Shown here one piece after another: positions 25,831 to 38,299 of a stretch of 64,000 bases of DNA (the first letter of the stretch is position 1; every line of letters begins with the position of its first letter). Source of the stretch: Isoetes taiwanensis (taxonomy: Eukaryota; Streptophyta; Lycopodiopsida; Isoetales; Isoetaceae). The stretch is taken from contig JAJEKV010000034.1 in assembly GCA_021234155.1 (NCBI GenBank), positions 1,428,001 to 1,492,000 on the forward strand. Reading direction: 5' to 3'. The notes under the pieces were generated by a model. It was not told the DNA's origin and did not search any database. It saw only the letters and a list, made by a program, of their open reading frames with translations. The translations under genes were made by a program, and so were the position numbers.

Positions 25831-28300
25831 GACAATCAGAACACCCTAAGAATTCAGCCCAACTCACCAAATCAGGCTCTATTGGTATTTTATTAAAAAG
25901 TCCTCAACTTCATCTATTTGCCATGCTCTGCTTAAAAATGAAAGCATGCATCTGCAATGATCTGCTAGTGGTTTAAATAGATAATCTTGTCACATAGAAT
26001 AAAAACAATGATAACCTTCATCAATTAAACCCCTACAACAATGAATTCTTACTTCTTACTCTTTTAAGTTTTCGTAAACTTTTAGCAATAGCAGGTCGCT
26101 CCATGCTCAAGTTCTGCAAAAAAGCAATATGCATTGTCATAACTCCCAACAAGACAAGCTAAAGTTAAATGTAAATAATCTTTAGACATCTCCCTCACAA
26201 AGCATTGATGTTCTCATTGCATTGTTGGACCATATGGCTGAGAGACCGTTTCTCTCGACCATTTCTGTACTATTAAGTAGCAGCTTATCCTCTCTGCCCA
26301 CTAGAAACCAGCATCTCAGTCTCATCTACATAAATCTGTACCATTGCTCGTAGTAAACAGCGTGTGCAAGCATATCACCATATCTGGGACTGTATGTAGT
26401 TGTACTATGCACTCACTTGTACTGGGCCCTCAACTTTCGTTGTTTTCATCATATATCATGGTTATTTAAAAGCAGGAATTTTTAAACGCTGCTAGTAGAT
26501 GAGGTTTCTTTCAATTTAAGTCATGTATTGGTTTCAATGGCCAGTTTTACCAAGTAAGAACAACCATGGGCTAAACTATGTAATGACAGGAAAACACAAG
26601 AGGTTCGAACCAGCAATTGAACTAAAATCCTCTGGAAATTTTTGTAGCTTCTGCTTGACAGGTTCGTACACACCCGATTAGTTAGTCAAGTTCAATTGCC
26701 TCCAGGCATAGGATATAAGGCCCCTCTGAACCCCTGATAGAATAGCACTCCCCTGTGCCATCTATGATCCTTTACTTCCTACGAAGTTCTGAAGGGCATA
26801 AATAACTTCACTTAGGGTCCTCCTCCTCTGTGCCTCCTTCCCTTGCATTCATGCTTAAACATTCGAGCAAAATATGATGCATTCATAAACCTGCTTGTCA
26901 TAAGCACCAAAACTTCATGCGGATGTGGATGTTCTTAGCAGTTCTAATAATTGTTTGCTTTGTTTCATAAGTTGTCAGCACTTACGGTAAAACTCCAGCA
27001 AGGTTTCCATTTGAACCAGAATAAAGACCCTTAAGAACTAATCCTTCCACCCAATTGAGCTGCCTGCAAAAACCTACATATGCGTAACACGATATCGTCT
27101 ATAACCATAATAAGAAATCCTCAAACAAGTATCTTAAAAATAGAAGTTACAATAAGAAAGAACTAGATAGTTAGGCATTACCCACCAAACAAAATACGAA
27201 GAAAGTTAGCGGACTAATTTTCAACATAATTCAGCTAAATTATGCTAAGCCTAAACCGAGAAAATAATTTCAAACAAACAAATTAAATAACGCCAAATGG
27301 ATAGTTAACTGTTCCAAAGACGAATTGTCAATTCTATTGCATCCATACTCCTTGGGAAGGCTTAGTCAACAGTTTATAGGATCCCTATGCAGAGGTATCC
27401 TATTATACTGAGCATATGCACAGCCCTAAACATGACAACCATATTCTGATGCAATTGCCTGGAATTGGGAAGCTGCCAAACTATAATACTCCACCTAGCC
27501 ACTAGTTTAGAGGATGCCTATGCCTAGCCACTAGTTTAGAGGATGCCTATGCAGAGGTACCCTATTATACTGAGTATAATCACAGACCCTATAATCCAAG
27601 AGAAGATAGGAGGCTTACAAAGCAATATGCAGAGTCATAACCTCAAAAACGAACCAAGAATTCACCTTGTGCCAGCACATATACGTTCTTTACCAGTTTG
27701 CAACATTATGTGCTGATAATAATTAATTAAGATAAACCTAGGAAAGAAATGGCAGGCTGAAGGAGCGATGAGTGGCCATATTAGAGATACAGAATGCTGC
27801 ATTTTCATATAGAATTTTTGGTTCCGCAACACATCAGCAACAGGGTATGTAGATCAAAATGTGGACTGACTACCATTATTGTCCTACATATAGCAAAGGG
27901 GACGTTTTGGTCTTTTCAAATTCGAATAATTAATGTAAAAGAGTCATAGCCATATGCTGATGCATTGAGTTCAAATCGCCCCTTCCTATTTGATGCATTT
28001 AAGGCAGCCGGCAACTTAAGAGACATACAGACTGGCATACCTTTGTGCATATAAAGGCTAGCACCAGAGAAATTATCACTCGGGCCCTGTTCATCAGATA
28101 AAACTTTTAATCATGTCATGCAGAGGTTTTCACTAAAGAATGCATTGCACATGCCTTTGCAGCTAGAACTGACCCCACCACATCTAAACATCAACTTGCA
28201 CAGATTACAGAGCACACTCTGGCAAATAGACATGTTGGTCCATACCAAAGTGAGAACCCGAAATGCAAATGGCATGGCATAGTAACTCACGTCTCAAATG
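25830..28300. other. Spacer with possible exons, otherwise unassigned
   Basis: Apart from the candidate exons near 26.1, 27.0 and 27.7 kb, there is only a direct duplication of CTAGCCACTAGTTTAGAGGATGCCTATGC-like sequence at about 27496-27553. No element ends are visible. Confidence 0.4.
26985..27062 (-). other. Candidate orphan coding exon
   Basis: On the minus strand, GTTTTTGCAG precedes a frame reading QLNWVEGLVLKGLYSGSNGN then LAGVLP, ending at a strong CC|GTAAGT donor. A second candidate at 27668-27720 (HIMLQTGKERICAG…, donor ACAAG|GTGAAT) joins it in phase. A third at about 26050-26112 (…MERPAIAKSLRKLKR, donor GTAAGA) does not join cleanly. I recognise no family. These may be exons of a broken host gene or chance splice-like sites. 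Confidence 0.3.
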
Positions 28301-28309
28301 CCAGGACGT

Positions 28310-29090
28310 CATTATTCTGTGATGGCGGGAACTATAATCTTGAATATTATCTTAATTAAGGCTGGGTAAAGCTACGATAAATAGGAGCTACAAAAACCCT
28401 AATTTGCCTTTGTGGAGCATCTTCTGACCTGACCATAGACGACGATCCATACCTTTGTGGAGCATCTTCTGATCTAACCTAGGCGACGGTCCAAAACGGC
28501 CATTGAATTTTGAAAACAGTCTATTCTAGGTCATGATCAAATGGCTTGAGCCACATCCAACTCAAATTATCCTGTGATGCCGGGAACTATGATCTTGAAT
28601 ATGATCTTAATTAAGGCTGAAATAGAATTACGATAAATAGAGCTAACAAAACCCTGATTTATTTTTGTGGAGCATCATAAGGCGTGGATCCATACCTTTG
28701 TGGAGCATCTTCTGCTCTAACTTAGGCGAACGTCCAGAACGGCCATCGAATTTTGAAGGACCGCTTAAGCCATAACCACTCAGATTTTTTGACACGTGGA
28801 TAGAACCTAGGCGACGGTCCAAAACGACCATTGAATCTATTCTAGGTCATGATCAAATGGCTTAAGCCACATCCAACTCAAATTGCCGGGAACTATGATC
28901 TTAATTAAGGCTGAAATAGAGCTACTGATTTATTATTGTGGAGCATCATAAGACATGGATCCGTACCTTTGTGGAGCATCTTCTGCTCTAACCTAGGGAA
29001 ATGTCCAGAACGGCCATCAAATTTTGAAGGACCGCTTAAGCCATAACCACTCAGATTTTTTGACACGTGGATAGGCTAGCCTTCGAGATA
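28310..29090. repeat. Three-copy diverged tandem array, about 250-310 bp period
   Basis: Three diverged copies start near 28320, 28572 and 28885. Each carries GCCGGGAACTATGATCTT, CTTAATTAAGGCTG, CCTTTGTGGAGCATCTTCTG and CCAAAACG/CCAGAACGGCCAT. Copies two and three share a long block with CCGCTTAAGCCATAACCACT and TTTTTTGACACGTGGATAG. No ORF spans a unit. Confidence 0.8.
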
Positions 29091-29365
29091 AGAGGCCACT
29101 TGTGGTCAGGCTGTGGCGCTAAAAAATAAACTTATCACATGAATACTCAATGGTTCATCAAAATTAATACAGGAATAACATCTACATGAATACACAATGC
29201 TTCATCTTAATTAATTGTGAAATTAATTGTGAAATACTATCTTAATTAATACACATTGCTTTCAACACAAGATCTTCATTTATGGAAAACAAAGGTTCCT
29301 TACTGCTATATACCATGTTCAATCATTTGCCACCTAAAGAATCAAACAACAAAACAAACATCACA

Positions 29366-29450
29366 TGGCTCCTTCGGGATCGAACCCAAGCATTTCCAGA
29401 TAGCCATAAAAGAATCATACCTGGCATCTTCGCATGCGCTCTATCAGGTA
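29366..29450 (-). repeat. tRNA-like fragment, possible SINE
   Basis: The minus strand has TAGAGCGCATGCG (A-box-like) and GGGTTCGATCCCG (a good B-box) about 55 bp apart. A complete cloverleaf is not evident. Confidence 0.3.
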
Positions 29451-29702
29451 GTCATTCCCTACTCCCCTTCCCATGCTAACAACACCAGCCATGCACATCG
29501 ATCTCAGGAAGTTTGTAAGCTTCTCAAAGAATACCAAATCAATGTCCAGTCCACTGCAGGATGGAATCACAGACACATCGATCCACCTGCCATCACCAGG
29601 CCGGAACAATTTCGCCTTTCTTTTTTTCTTAGAGGATGCAACTGATGTTGCCCTTGCAGCATTCCTCATATCCACAAGAACAATAAGAGATACAAGAACC
29701 AC
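29415..29702 (-). pseudogene. Possible F-box/DUF295-like fragment
   Basis: The minus frame includes KKRKAKLFRPGDGRWIDVSV and GLDIDLVFFEK, which resembles the (Y/F)RPGD..W..(I/V)…D(I/V)VFF(K/E)K segment of plant F-box proteins with a DUF295 domain. The match is short and the frame then loses the expected KFYA continuation, so it is at best a remnant. Upstream and downstream exons are not visible. Confidence 0.35.
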
Positions 29703-30110
29703 AATACAAAGGACATAGACAGCCAGGCAATGGTATCAAAGCACCTTCCATCACAATCCAACTGCATTCTTCCAGACTAAGGCGTGTATCATAGATTAGA
29801 CAAAAGAAAAACAACTAGCGGTAATGCAGGCTTGGGGAATGGGTTGGGTTGGTTTTAGAGTTGCCGGATTTGTAGATCATAGTTCTATGACAATGAGCCT
29901 ACCTATATCTGTTGCATGATTCGCATCACGTGTATCAAGTAGCAAATAAGTACATTGGACAATTGTTGGATCCTTGAAAATGTGTGAAGCAACACGTGTT
30001 GAGGCCTAGTCGAAAATGGCTAGAGATATCAAGAAGTAAGGTCGTTTTTGCAAGAGACATACTAGATGTTTTGCAACAAACAAGTCAATCCTGTTTGAGT
30101 CAAACATTAT

Positions 30111-30281
30111 TCAAAGTTCAAATTTCTATTGAAATATAACCATCTACTAGGATGTAACTTCATTGTTTCAAAGTTCAAATTTCTATTGAAATATAACCAT
30201 CTACTAGGATGTAATTTCATTGTTTCAAAGTTCAAATTTCTATTGAAATATAACCATCTACTAGGATGTAATTTCATTGTT
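30111..30281 (+). repeat. 57-bp minisatellite, three copies
   Basis: Three copies start at 30111, 30168 and 30225 and differ by single bases. The unit begins TCAAAGTTCAAATTTCTATT. A further short repeat (ACATCGTTATTGGCCTT…ATGGACTTG) follows at 30345-30410. Confidence 0.95.
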
Positions 30282-30409
30282 TGCATTGCATGTCGAAGCT
30301 ACATTATGGAGTAGATAGTGCCTATCTCACTTTGCTTTCTGATATTAACATCGTTATTGGCCTTTATGGACTTGACATCGTTATTGGCCTTCATAGCATT
30401 TGACATCAT

Positions 30410-31265
30410 TGTTTGTCGTTTATTGTGCATCAAAGCTAGCCTAGGAATGTCCGAAACCTGCTTGCAACTATCCTCAACTTCGCATGCCTTCTTTTCAGCC
30501 ATCATAAGGTTTTGAAGTTGGCATTGAGTTTAATTTCACAACAGTCTTCTCCGTGCCCACCACACATCTCATCAATCTCCCGCACATCAACACATTATAC
30601 CACCATTATTAGCTTACCATCATATATGGAGTCCAATGCCAAGCTCCAGACAGGAATAAGAAGATGTACATGACTATATCAGAAAATAAGCTATGGAAAC
30701 AAAATCATAAATAAGATATAAGCCAATGAAATTGGGATTTCTTCACTTGCAAACTTCTGAAAACAATTTACATGATTGCAACTGCAGAGAATATGCCACT
30801 CATTGGAACATAATATATCTCGTTTTTTTGCATATTGAACATATCAATGCGTCAATGAAGTGTCTCCTATATTATGGTGGTTTTTGCACATGCCAAATTG
30901 CTAGAATATAATCCTTGGTAGCATTACAAAGCATCTTTTCAGCAGAGGTGATATGAAGTAGATATGGAGAACGGTCAATAGAAGCACAAGAAAAGTGTAT
31001 AGTAATTCAATTTCATCCATTTTCTTCACTCTAGATGTTTTGACAGCAACAATGGATAAGCATTTGAATATTCTAGAATGGGACTCGCATGAAACCAACA
31101 AACCTAGACTTGCTTCTCATTCATCTCAGCAGATTTTCTACAATGGTGGATAGTGGGTGGGGAGCCGCACACATGCGAACTACCCATAAAAAATAAAGGG
31201 AAAATCCAATTATATCATTTGGACCCCAACAAAATACAATGCTAATAGAGATCATAGTGTACCGC
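30410..31265. other. Unassigned spacer
   Basis: No gene is supported. The end (31068-31109, TTCTAGAATGGGACTCGCAT then GAAACCAACAAACC) is repeated at 31721-31762, bracketing part of the palindrome-rich element. Confidence 0.5.
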
Positions 31266-32100
31266 CGAAAAGCTTATCAACGGATTAAAAAAACCCGCCC
31301 TTTCGGGTTTTCGAGGAAAACCCTAGTGATAAGCCTTCGGCAAGGGCTTGGACAAACGTGAAGGCATAAAAATCGCCCCCAAAACCCACGAATGGAAAAG
31401 TCGAAAACAGATGCCGCCGCTAACCCTGCACGCACATCACCAACAAAACAACAAGACAAAACAAACCTCCCGTAATGGAGGGGGGTTGATTACGCCGCGT
31501 GCCACGCCGATAAAAATACAATAACAAAAGAAGGGAGGGTGGGTTCAAAGAGAATAAGGTAATCACCGAGAGAGAAGAGGAAGCCCGATGAGAAGTCGGG
31601 CGTAAACGCCGCTTAAAATAGCGAACTCCCAACTGTAACGGGCATGCGCCGCAAGCATGCATGCAAAACATGCATGCTCGTCCCATTCTAGAATGGCGAT
31701 CCGATGTCTCGGATCGATGGGATTCTAGAATGGGACTCGCATGAAACCAACAAACCGCCCGCCAATACCAAAGGACTTCCTTAACAAACTAGGATCGAGG
31801 GACTAAGGTCACAGGACGGAAGGCTAAAGGCCTAAAAAGGACAAAGAAGAAAGAAACGCCAATTGGCCAAACCAAGCAAGGAGAAGCCCCTCCCCTGCCT
31901 GGGAAACAATTCAAAGAGAATAAGGTACTGCTGAGAGAGAAGAGGAAGCGCCGATGAGAAGTCGAAGCAGAAACGCGCCTAAAATAGCGAACTCCCAACC
32001 AGAACGGGCATGCGCCGCCCGCATGCATGCAAAACATGCATGCTCGTCCCATTCTAGAATGGCGATCCGATGTCTCGGATCGATGGGATACTTTACCACT
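31265..32100 (-). mobile_element. Palindrome-rich duplicated element, probably non-autonomous
   Basis: Two ~178-bp direct copies (31545-31722 and 31911-32089, period 366) each contain a string of three perfect or near-perfect hairpins: GCATGCATG…CATGCATGC, CCATTCTAGAATGG, and CGATCCGA-tgtc-TCGGATCG. The block is GC-richer than its surroundings. On the minus strand both copies open with the same short frame (MGRACMFCMHA…GACP…LGVRYF), but neither continues into a domain. At its left end, 31270-31333 carries GCTTATCA…TGATAAGC enclosing GGGTTTT-cgagg-AAAACCC, closely similar to the 3' stem-loop of GC-rich LINE copy 1. It may be a SINE- or TRIM-like element. Confidence 0.55.
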
Positions 32101-34450
32101 CTCCAATGTAGAAGAGAAACAAATCCTTATCTTGCCAATTCTGATGTTTTTTGCTCCTCCTGCCGTTTCTGCAACAACACTCTGCAAGCAATTGTCAAAA
32201 TTCCTACAGATACGCTGATGTCGTTTGCACCTCCTGTCATTTCTACAACAGGATTCTGCAAGTGGCAGTTATGAAATAGTCCTACAAATACTTCTACAGT
32301 TATGACAGTCCAAGGTTCATATACTTCCCATGTGTATTGCTCATTCCGTCTTGCAGTCAACCTATCCACCACAATCCTAGTCCTTACCTATTTAGTTTGC
32401 AGCACAATAAGCATATATTGTTCTGCACCCATTTTCGTTTTAATGGGCAAGAGTCCATTTTCCAGACTAAATCTTCAGTTCTAGCATCCCAGGTGGACTC
32501 CTCTCGTGTTTATATATGAGCTTGAAATGCCTTTCCAATATTCCCAGCTTAATGTACTTTTTGTTGCCATCCAATTTTCACTTCTTGCACCATAAAATGT
32601 ATAGTAGATCATATGATCGTGTGAACATTGGATGGTATCATAGATCTTTGATCATTCTATCTTGGTCTAGAAATATGGTTTTGCAATATTGCTACAATAA
32701 ATGACATGCATATGCACTGAGGATTGACTATAGATAGCAAAAAAAGCCGGTTCTATAAAGAAAAGATAGGAGATGAATAGTCTAAGGACATAGTTATCTA
32801 AGGTTTCTCAAAAAACCATGCTCTAGAATCAATGCATAGACTCCTGAATTTTTTTTTTTTTTTTTTGAAGGATAAAATTAACTAATATTACTCCAGAATA
32901 AATACAAGATGAGCAGTATCAGGGTACACCTGCCCACTAGAGCAAGCACCCACCAAACATGTGTACCTATCTATGACTCAAGCTAGACTCCTGAAATTTT
33001 GATACAAATACACAAACAATTAAACAAACCAAGCTTTTCAACCGCAATTGAAGATAATGCAAGAACAAATCAGCTAAAATAATTTTCATGTGAATGCTAC
33101 CTGAGGATCTTTTATGGAATGGGCAGAGAAAGTCTGCTTCAATCTGCAGAACTATCTGTACCAAGCATGCTAAAGCACCAGAAGCAAACGAATAATGACC
33201 AATCAATAGTGCATCGTTCAAGTTAGAAATTCTATGCACCGTATTTATTACCCTATGCTTGGAAATGCATCCAAGGAAAGATCGTTAGGGAAATGAAGTC
33301 TGCAAAACTTTGTAAAGCTTCTTCTCTACAAAAGCCAATGTTTGGATGCTGGAAAACATTTTCTTGAAGCCTAAAAGTTCCAGTTAGAAGGTACGTTTTG
33401 AAGATTTTTGGTCCACAGGCTTATGCATGCAAGCATCAGCCCCTGCACATGTACATATCAGTACTATTTCTAAAATATTGGGCACTTACACTTCTTTCTC
33501 ATCAATCTTCACAAAATACAGAGAGCTCCTCACCATAGGAAACATGCCCAAGGCTGCCCAAAAATTAGCAACTTAATATGTAGAGCAATGTTCATTGTTC
33601 TTTTCAACCTCTTTACTGTTATATCATTGAAGAAATAGAAATTATTGAAGAAAAAGTCATAACAAATTATTTGAAATGCTCTTGTGCATACAAATATTCT
33701 AAAAATACTTGCCTGGAGACCAATTGAATGTAGATGAACAAACAACAGAATAAACCAAGCTTTCTAACCGCAATTGAAGATAACACAAGACACTAACATA
33801 ATTTTCATGTGACTGCTACCTATGGAATGCGCAGAGAAAGTCTAATTCAACATGCAAATCCATTTGCAACAAATATAAGACAAATATAAGCTCAAGACTC
33901 TAGCCGCTAAAACGATTCAGCGGCTATGCCATTGCTTGATGACATAGCCACGTCAAATTGCTCCAACTTCTTTTATATGTAGCACGCGCTTCTCATATGA
34001 AGTCGCACGGATTCCTCTTTGAATTGCCTGAAGCTCATCAACAACAAGCGCTCCAAGATCATGAAGAACTCCTAGTTCAAACATCAAACATTCATACTTG
34101 ACAATACCGCATTCGTTTCTTGTATAAACTATTTTTCATTACTTTGTCAAAAAATTTAATATTTCAAGCCGTATTGTTTCCATCAGATGCCTATCAAGAG
34201 CTATGTCTTCAACTATGTACAAGATGTCGAATAAGATGAAATAATATTTATGTCATCTTATGAATACATTTATCTCTCTTGGCCATGCTCCCATGCTTTT
34301 AGACAAACAACCCTTTCAACAATGCTACGAATCCAATTAGCATTCATCATTTATATCAATATACTATACACTTTGTTCTATGACTACTTTTTTCTTTCAA
34401 AGGCACAGTTTAAGACACGTCCGTCATTGCTTGCACAAGTATGGTGAGTG
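32100..34450. other. Unassigned spacer with a diverged ~130-bp duplication
   Basis: No gene is supported. A segment containing AACCAAGCTTT, AACCGCAATTGAAGATAA, ATAATTTTCATGTGA and GGCAGAGAAAGTCT-like sequence occurs at about 33017-33150 and again at 33752-33850. Adjacent hairpins AGCCGCT…AGCGGCT and GCTATG…CATAGC lie at 33902-33952. A T-run is at 32850-32868. Confidence 0.5.
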
Positions 34451-34451
34451 C

Positions 34452-34946
34452 TGCCACAATTTGGCAGCATAGAAGAGCAGTTGACATTTCTCATTGATGG
34501 CTAACAATTTGCTGAAATATGTGCATATACCAAGTCTACATCCTCAAGACAATTCAAGCAACCTCAAGAACCAAGCAAGGACTCTCACTTGAAATATTGC
34601 AAAGAAGGGTTGAAGGTCAAAATGTAGTGCAAGGTCAATATAAGGAAGCTCCATGGCAAGATCAAGATTGGAAGACCCCCTAAGAAGTAAGATACTCATT
34701 CAAGTTCTTTGGCATGATTTATACCTTGAGGAACTCCTTGACTCCAATTGCCTCCTTTTACTCACCATTATTCAAATCCAAAATGGCTTAATCTATCTCC
34801 TAGTCAAGAACAACACACACTCCATCACACATCCACTATTTCCATAAATTCCTATTGAAATTGGCATATTAATGGCCAATAGGGCACATTCTCTCTCTAA
34901 AGTCAAAAGGGAGGGAGAAAAACACTCATTTCCATTACAAAGTCAC
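34452..34946 (+). mobile_element. Left terminal repeat (partial LTR) of gypsy element B
   Basis: This 495-bp segment starts with the palindromic TGCCACAATTTGGCA and is almost identical to 41409-41904, differing by a few substitutions and one A indel. It stops abruptly where the GC-rich LINE copy 2 begins. The right copy continues past the same point, so the repeat here is probably truncated. It is interpreted as a 5' LTR remnant. Confidence 0.75.
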
Positions 34947-35384
34947 CGGATGATGTTTCCAGCACCTGTGACCATTGGAAAGGCGAGTCGTCATGGAATT
35001 CAGCGCCCTGATCGCCCCCGGGTGGTCATCTTCACAGTTGAGAGCGTGCCAGAGCGGGTGGCTATCCTGCGTCAGGGCCGGAAGTTGAAGGGGACGGCTC
35101 TGTACGTTGACCGGGACTTGACCCCAAAGACAAAGAAGAGACCCGGCGTGGCTGGCCAAAGTCGAGGACCTGGCCCTTGACATGGAGGGGCAGCGGGGCT
35201 GGTCCGGGGAAGGATGCAGGAATTCAGGCAGCCAAACAGGGATGCAGGCACTCCGGCCCCTCGAGTCCCCTCTGAGGGGGCCCCAGCGGCACAGGCATCC
35301 ACATCTTTCGCTCCCCCTGGGACCACCACTACCACCGGACCTGAAGTGGCGATGCATGCCACTAAATAGGGATCGTGCCTCAGC

Positions 35385-36250
35385 GTGGTATCCTGGAATT
35401 GCCGTGGCTTTCCATGGCAGAAGGGGGACAGTCTCAATTCCGTCGCCATGGACATGGATCTTATCTTCCTCATGGAAACATGGGAACATGCTGGTCACAG
35501 GCTACCTGATTTGCCAGGATACCAGCGCTACTCCGTCTTCAATGAGTGCACCGGGAAACGAGGACACGGAGGAATTGCGTGTTACTACCAGCATGCCTTG
35601 GCCCAATCGGTCTCCCCTGCAAGGCGGACACAACAATACACAGATAGGGTAGTGAAAGAACAGCGATGGCAGCCCTCTCTTTGTGGCGGCTTGCTACTTC
35701 CCACATGCTGAGAGCAACTTTTACCACACGCATTTGATGTGGGCCGAGCAGAGCCCTATGTCGATCTATATGATGACATACGCCAGCATGCATAATTGGG
35801 CAAGGTCATGTTGCTTGGAGATTTCAATGCGCCGCCACAGGCGAGGCAGCAGATCCCAAAATTCGCGCACCTCTAGGCGAGGATGTGTTGCAAATGGACC
35901 CCGCAGAGATGGTTTGGCCAAGGGCCGATGATATGACGGATGACACCGGTATGGCCGGCATTTTTCTTTATTCTTTGGGCGATATCTTTGACCTGGTCAT
36001 TTGCAATGGGTGGCGGCACGTGGGCCGTCCTCCAGCCGCTTCACTTGTAGACAGGAGAACCAGGGGGGCGGCACCAGTGTGGTGGATTACGTGCTAGCAG
36101 ACGAGCAATGCCTACACTTGATCACTCGCTTCAGTGTCGGGACAGGTGGCCGGGACGAGGAAGTAGACTCCGACCATCAGCCCCTGTTCTTGCAGATAGA
36201 TTGGCAGGCCAACCGAGCACCCATTGCCCCAACACCCCATGTACCACGGT
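35385..36250 (+). pseudogene. GC-rich LINE endonuclease, copy 2
   Basis: Frames show VSWNCRGFPW and LIFLMETWEHAGHR near 35385-35500, LLGDFNAPP near 35815-35840, DQNQGGG-like SVVDYVLAD near 36055-36105, and DSDHQPLF near 36165-36190. Unlike copy 1 the Ser-Asp-His motif is intact. Frameshifts near 35700 and 35900 break the ORF. Confidence 0.75.
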
Positions 36251-36353
36251 TGCGTCTGGACTATGATCATGCGGCGGTCTATGCGAGGATGCTTGAGCAT
36301 GAGCTGCCGGGAGTGCTTTGCAATTCCCCACACTTTAACAAATAGACGGCCCG

Positions 36354-38290
36354 GTGAACCAGCTCCTTCTGAGGGTAGGGGACAGATGCTTTGGGAGAGG
36401 CCGCTCTCGACGATCCACAGGGGCTGCAACCACCTTCCCCCGCAATCACTGGTTCGATGACGAATGTCGGGAGCTGAAACGATGGCTCCGCCAAGTGCTG
36501 GACCCCACCATTCGCCCGCAGGCCGTCCGTCAATACCGCTCCTTCCTCAAGACCAAGAAAGCCAGGTACCTTGCGGAGCACCAGCAACAGATGTTTGGTC
36601 TTCTAGGATCACACCCTAGGGCCTTCGGAGAAAGGTCTTGAGTAAGCACCTTACGACCCAGAAATATTACCCCGGAACAATGGGTGAGATACTTGCAGCA
36701 GCTGTATGACCCAATGGGAAGCCGGGCACCAGTACCTCCGCAGACAGGCCTAGCACTGGTCATTACTGAAGGGGATGTCATAATGGGCCTGCAACGCCTC
36801 GCTAACGGGAAGGCAGCAGATTTGGATGGTATGCAGGCAGAGCTTCTCAAGTGGGCCGGGCCCCCAATGGTGCCGGTTCTCCGCGGCCACACTTCAGCGG
36901 GGCATTGCAAGAAGGCTTCCCCCACACCGACTACCGGTAGAGTTGTGCCCATATACAAAGCGGGGGACCCCCATAGCCCGACCAACTATCGTACCATTAT
37001 GGTCGGTTACGTGCTGCCAAGTTGCTTGGGATTCTTGAGCCGATTGACACTTTGGGCGGAGGATGGAGAAGTCGCGGGCTCTCACCTTGGCGGGACTTCC
37101 GCCCCGGCATTCTACTATTGACCATATCTTCACTCTGCGAACACTCATAGAGGATAGCGAGAATCGGCCTTGAGAATCTATCTTTGTTGCTTTGTGGATT
37201 TCGCAAAAGCTTTTGACCACCGGTGCCTCGGGATAAGTTGTGGGGACAGATTGAGACGACTAGGGACCCCGTCGACTGCGAGAATGCTATATACTGACTA
37301 TCTGAGGCTTGCTCCGGTCGTCTCACCTTGTCGGGGAGCCCGTTGTTAGTAGCATTGGGGTGCGCCGGGGCTGCCCTCTATCCCCGACGCTCTTGGCTTG
37401 TACATTGACCAGCTAGAAGAATGGCTAGGCGAGCACGGGGGGCGCTCGGTTGATGCACCACATAATCCGCAACTCATATATCGCGATGATGTTGACCTGC
37501 TGCGCATATACCCCCAGAGGACATGCAACGCCACACGGATGCTTTGGACACTTTACGCCCAATTCAGCGACATGAGAGTTAACTTGGCCAAGACAAGGGT
37601 GCTTCTGGTCCCATCATCCGGCACCCACGCCTTCCCTCATTCACTTACCGGGGCGGGTAGTGGAGGTGGCTCGATCTTATAAGTATTTGGGCATTGAGTT
37701 TTCTACTACCACACACCGGGATGCATCCATCGGGTTCTGCCCGGTCACTGCGGTGAAAGCCACAGATGCAATGCAAAACAACAAATCCAAGGCGTAGCCA
37801 GATGCATGGGGTCACCGGGCACACTTGTTCGGGGGCCTTGGTTGAACCGGTCCTCCTCTATGGGGCAGAAGTGTGGGGCCGGTGATATCCCTCACCACTT
37901 GGAACGATCTAGAGCAGTACAAAGGCCTTCTTGGCCCGAACCTTTGGGAGTGAAATCCACGGCCCCATATCGATCTTGCTCCGGAGGCAGGCTTCCTTCC
38001 ATTCTGAGGAGGGCTGCGCTGGAACGTCACATTATTTACTTCCGGAAGGTGGTGGCTATGGATGAAGCCCGGCTGCCCAACCTTGCTTTGGCGGTGGCGA
38101 TGGGCCCTTGGCGACTCAAAGCTTCTTTGGAAAGACAAGCAAGCCCAGTGGTTCTCGCTATGGAATGTGCAGGCACACAGATGTGGACCAGTGCATACAC
38201 TGAAGGAACGCGTTGCCTTGAAGCAGTACTTGGATGCTTGCTTCATGGCCAAACTTTGGGATGCAGAGGCCCTGTCACATGTCAAGGTGG
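36354..38290 (+). pseudogene. GC-rich LINE reverse transcriptase and C-terminus, copy 2
   Basis: Recognisable parts are NHWFDDECRELKRWLRQVLD (36450-36510), LANGKAADLDGMQAELLKWAG (36795-36860), RVVPIYKAGDPHSPTNYRTIM (36940-37000) and RPGHSTIDHIFTLRTLIED (about 37100-37155). QLIYRDDVDLL (37470-37500) sits where the Y/FADD catalytic box is expected, followed by MRVNLAKTRVLLV. The catalytic box is altered, and several frames are needed, so this copy is dead. Confidence 0.75.
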
Positions 38291-38299
38291 CAAATTATC

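Noticed and set aside
29366-29450. A functional tRNA gene
   Set aside because: Only A- and B-box-like segments are visible; acceptor and anticodon stems do not pair by eye.
30111-30281. CRISPR-like array
   Set aside because: The three 57-bp units are directly adjacent with no spacers, in a plant nuclear context; it is a minisatellite.
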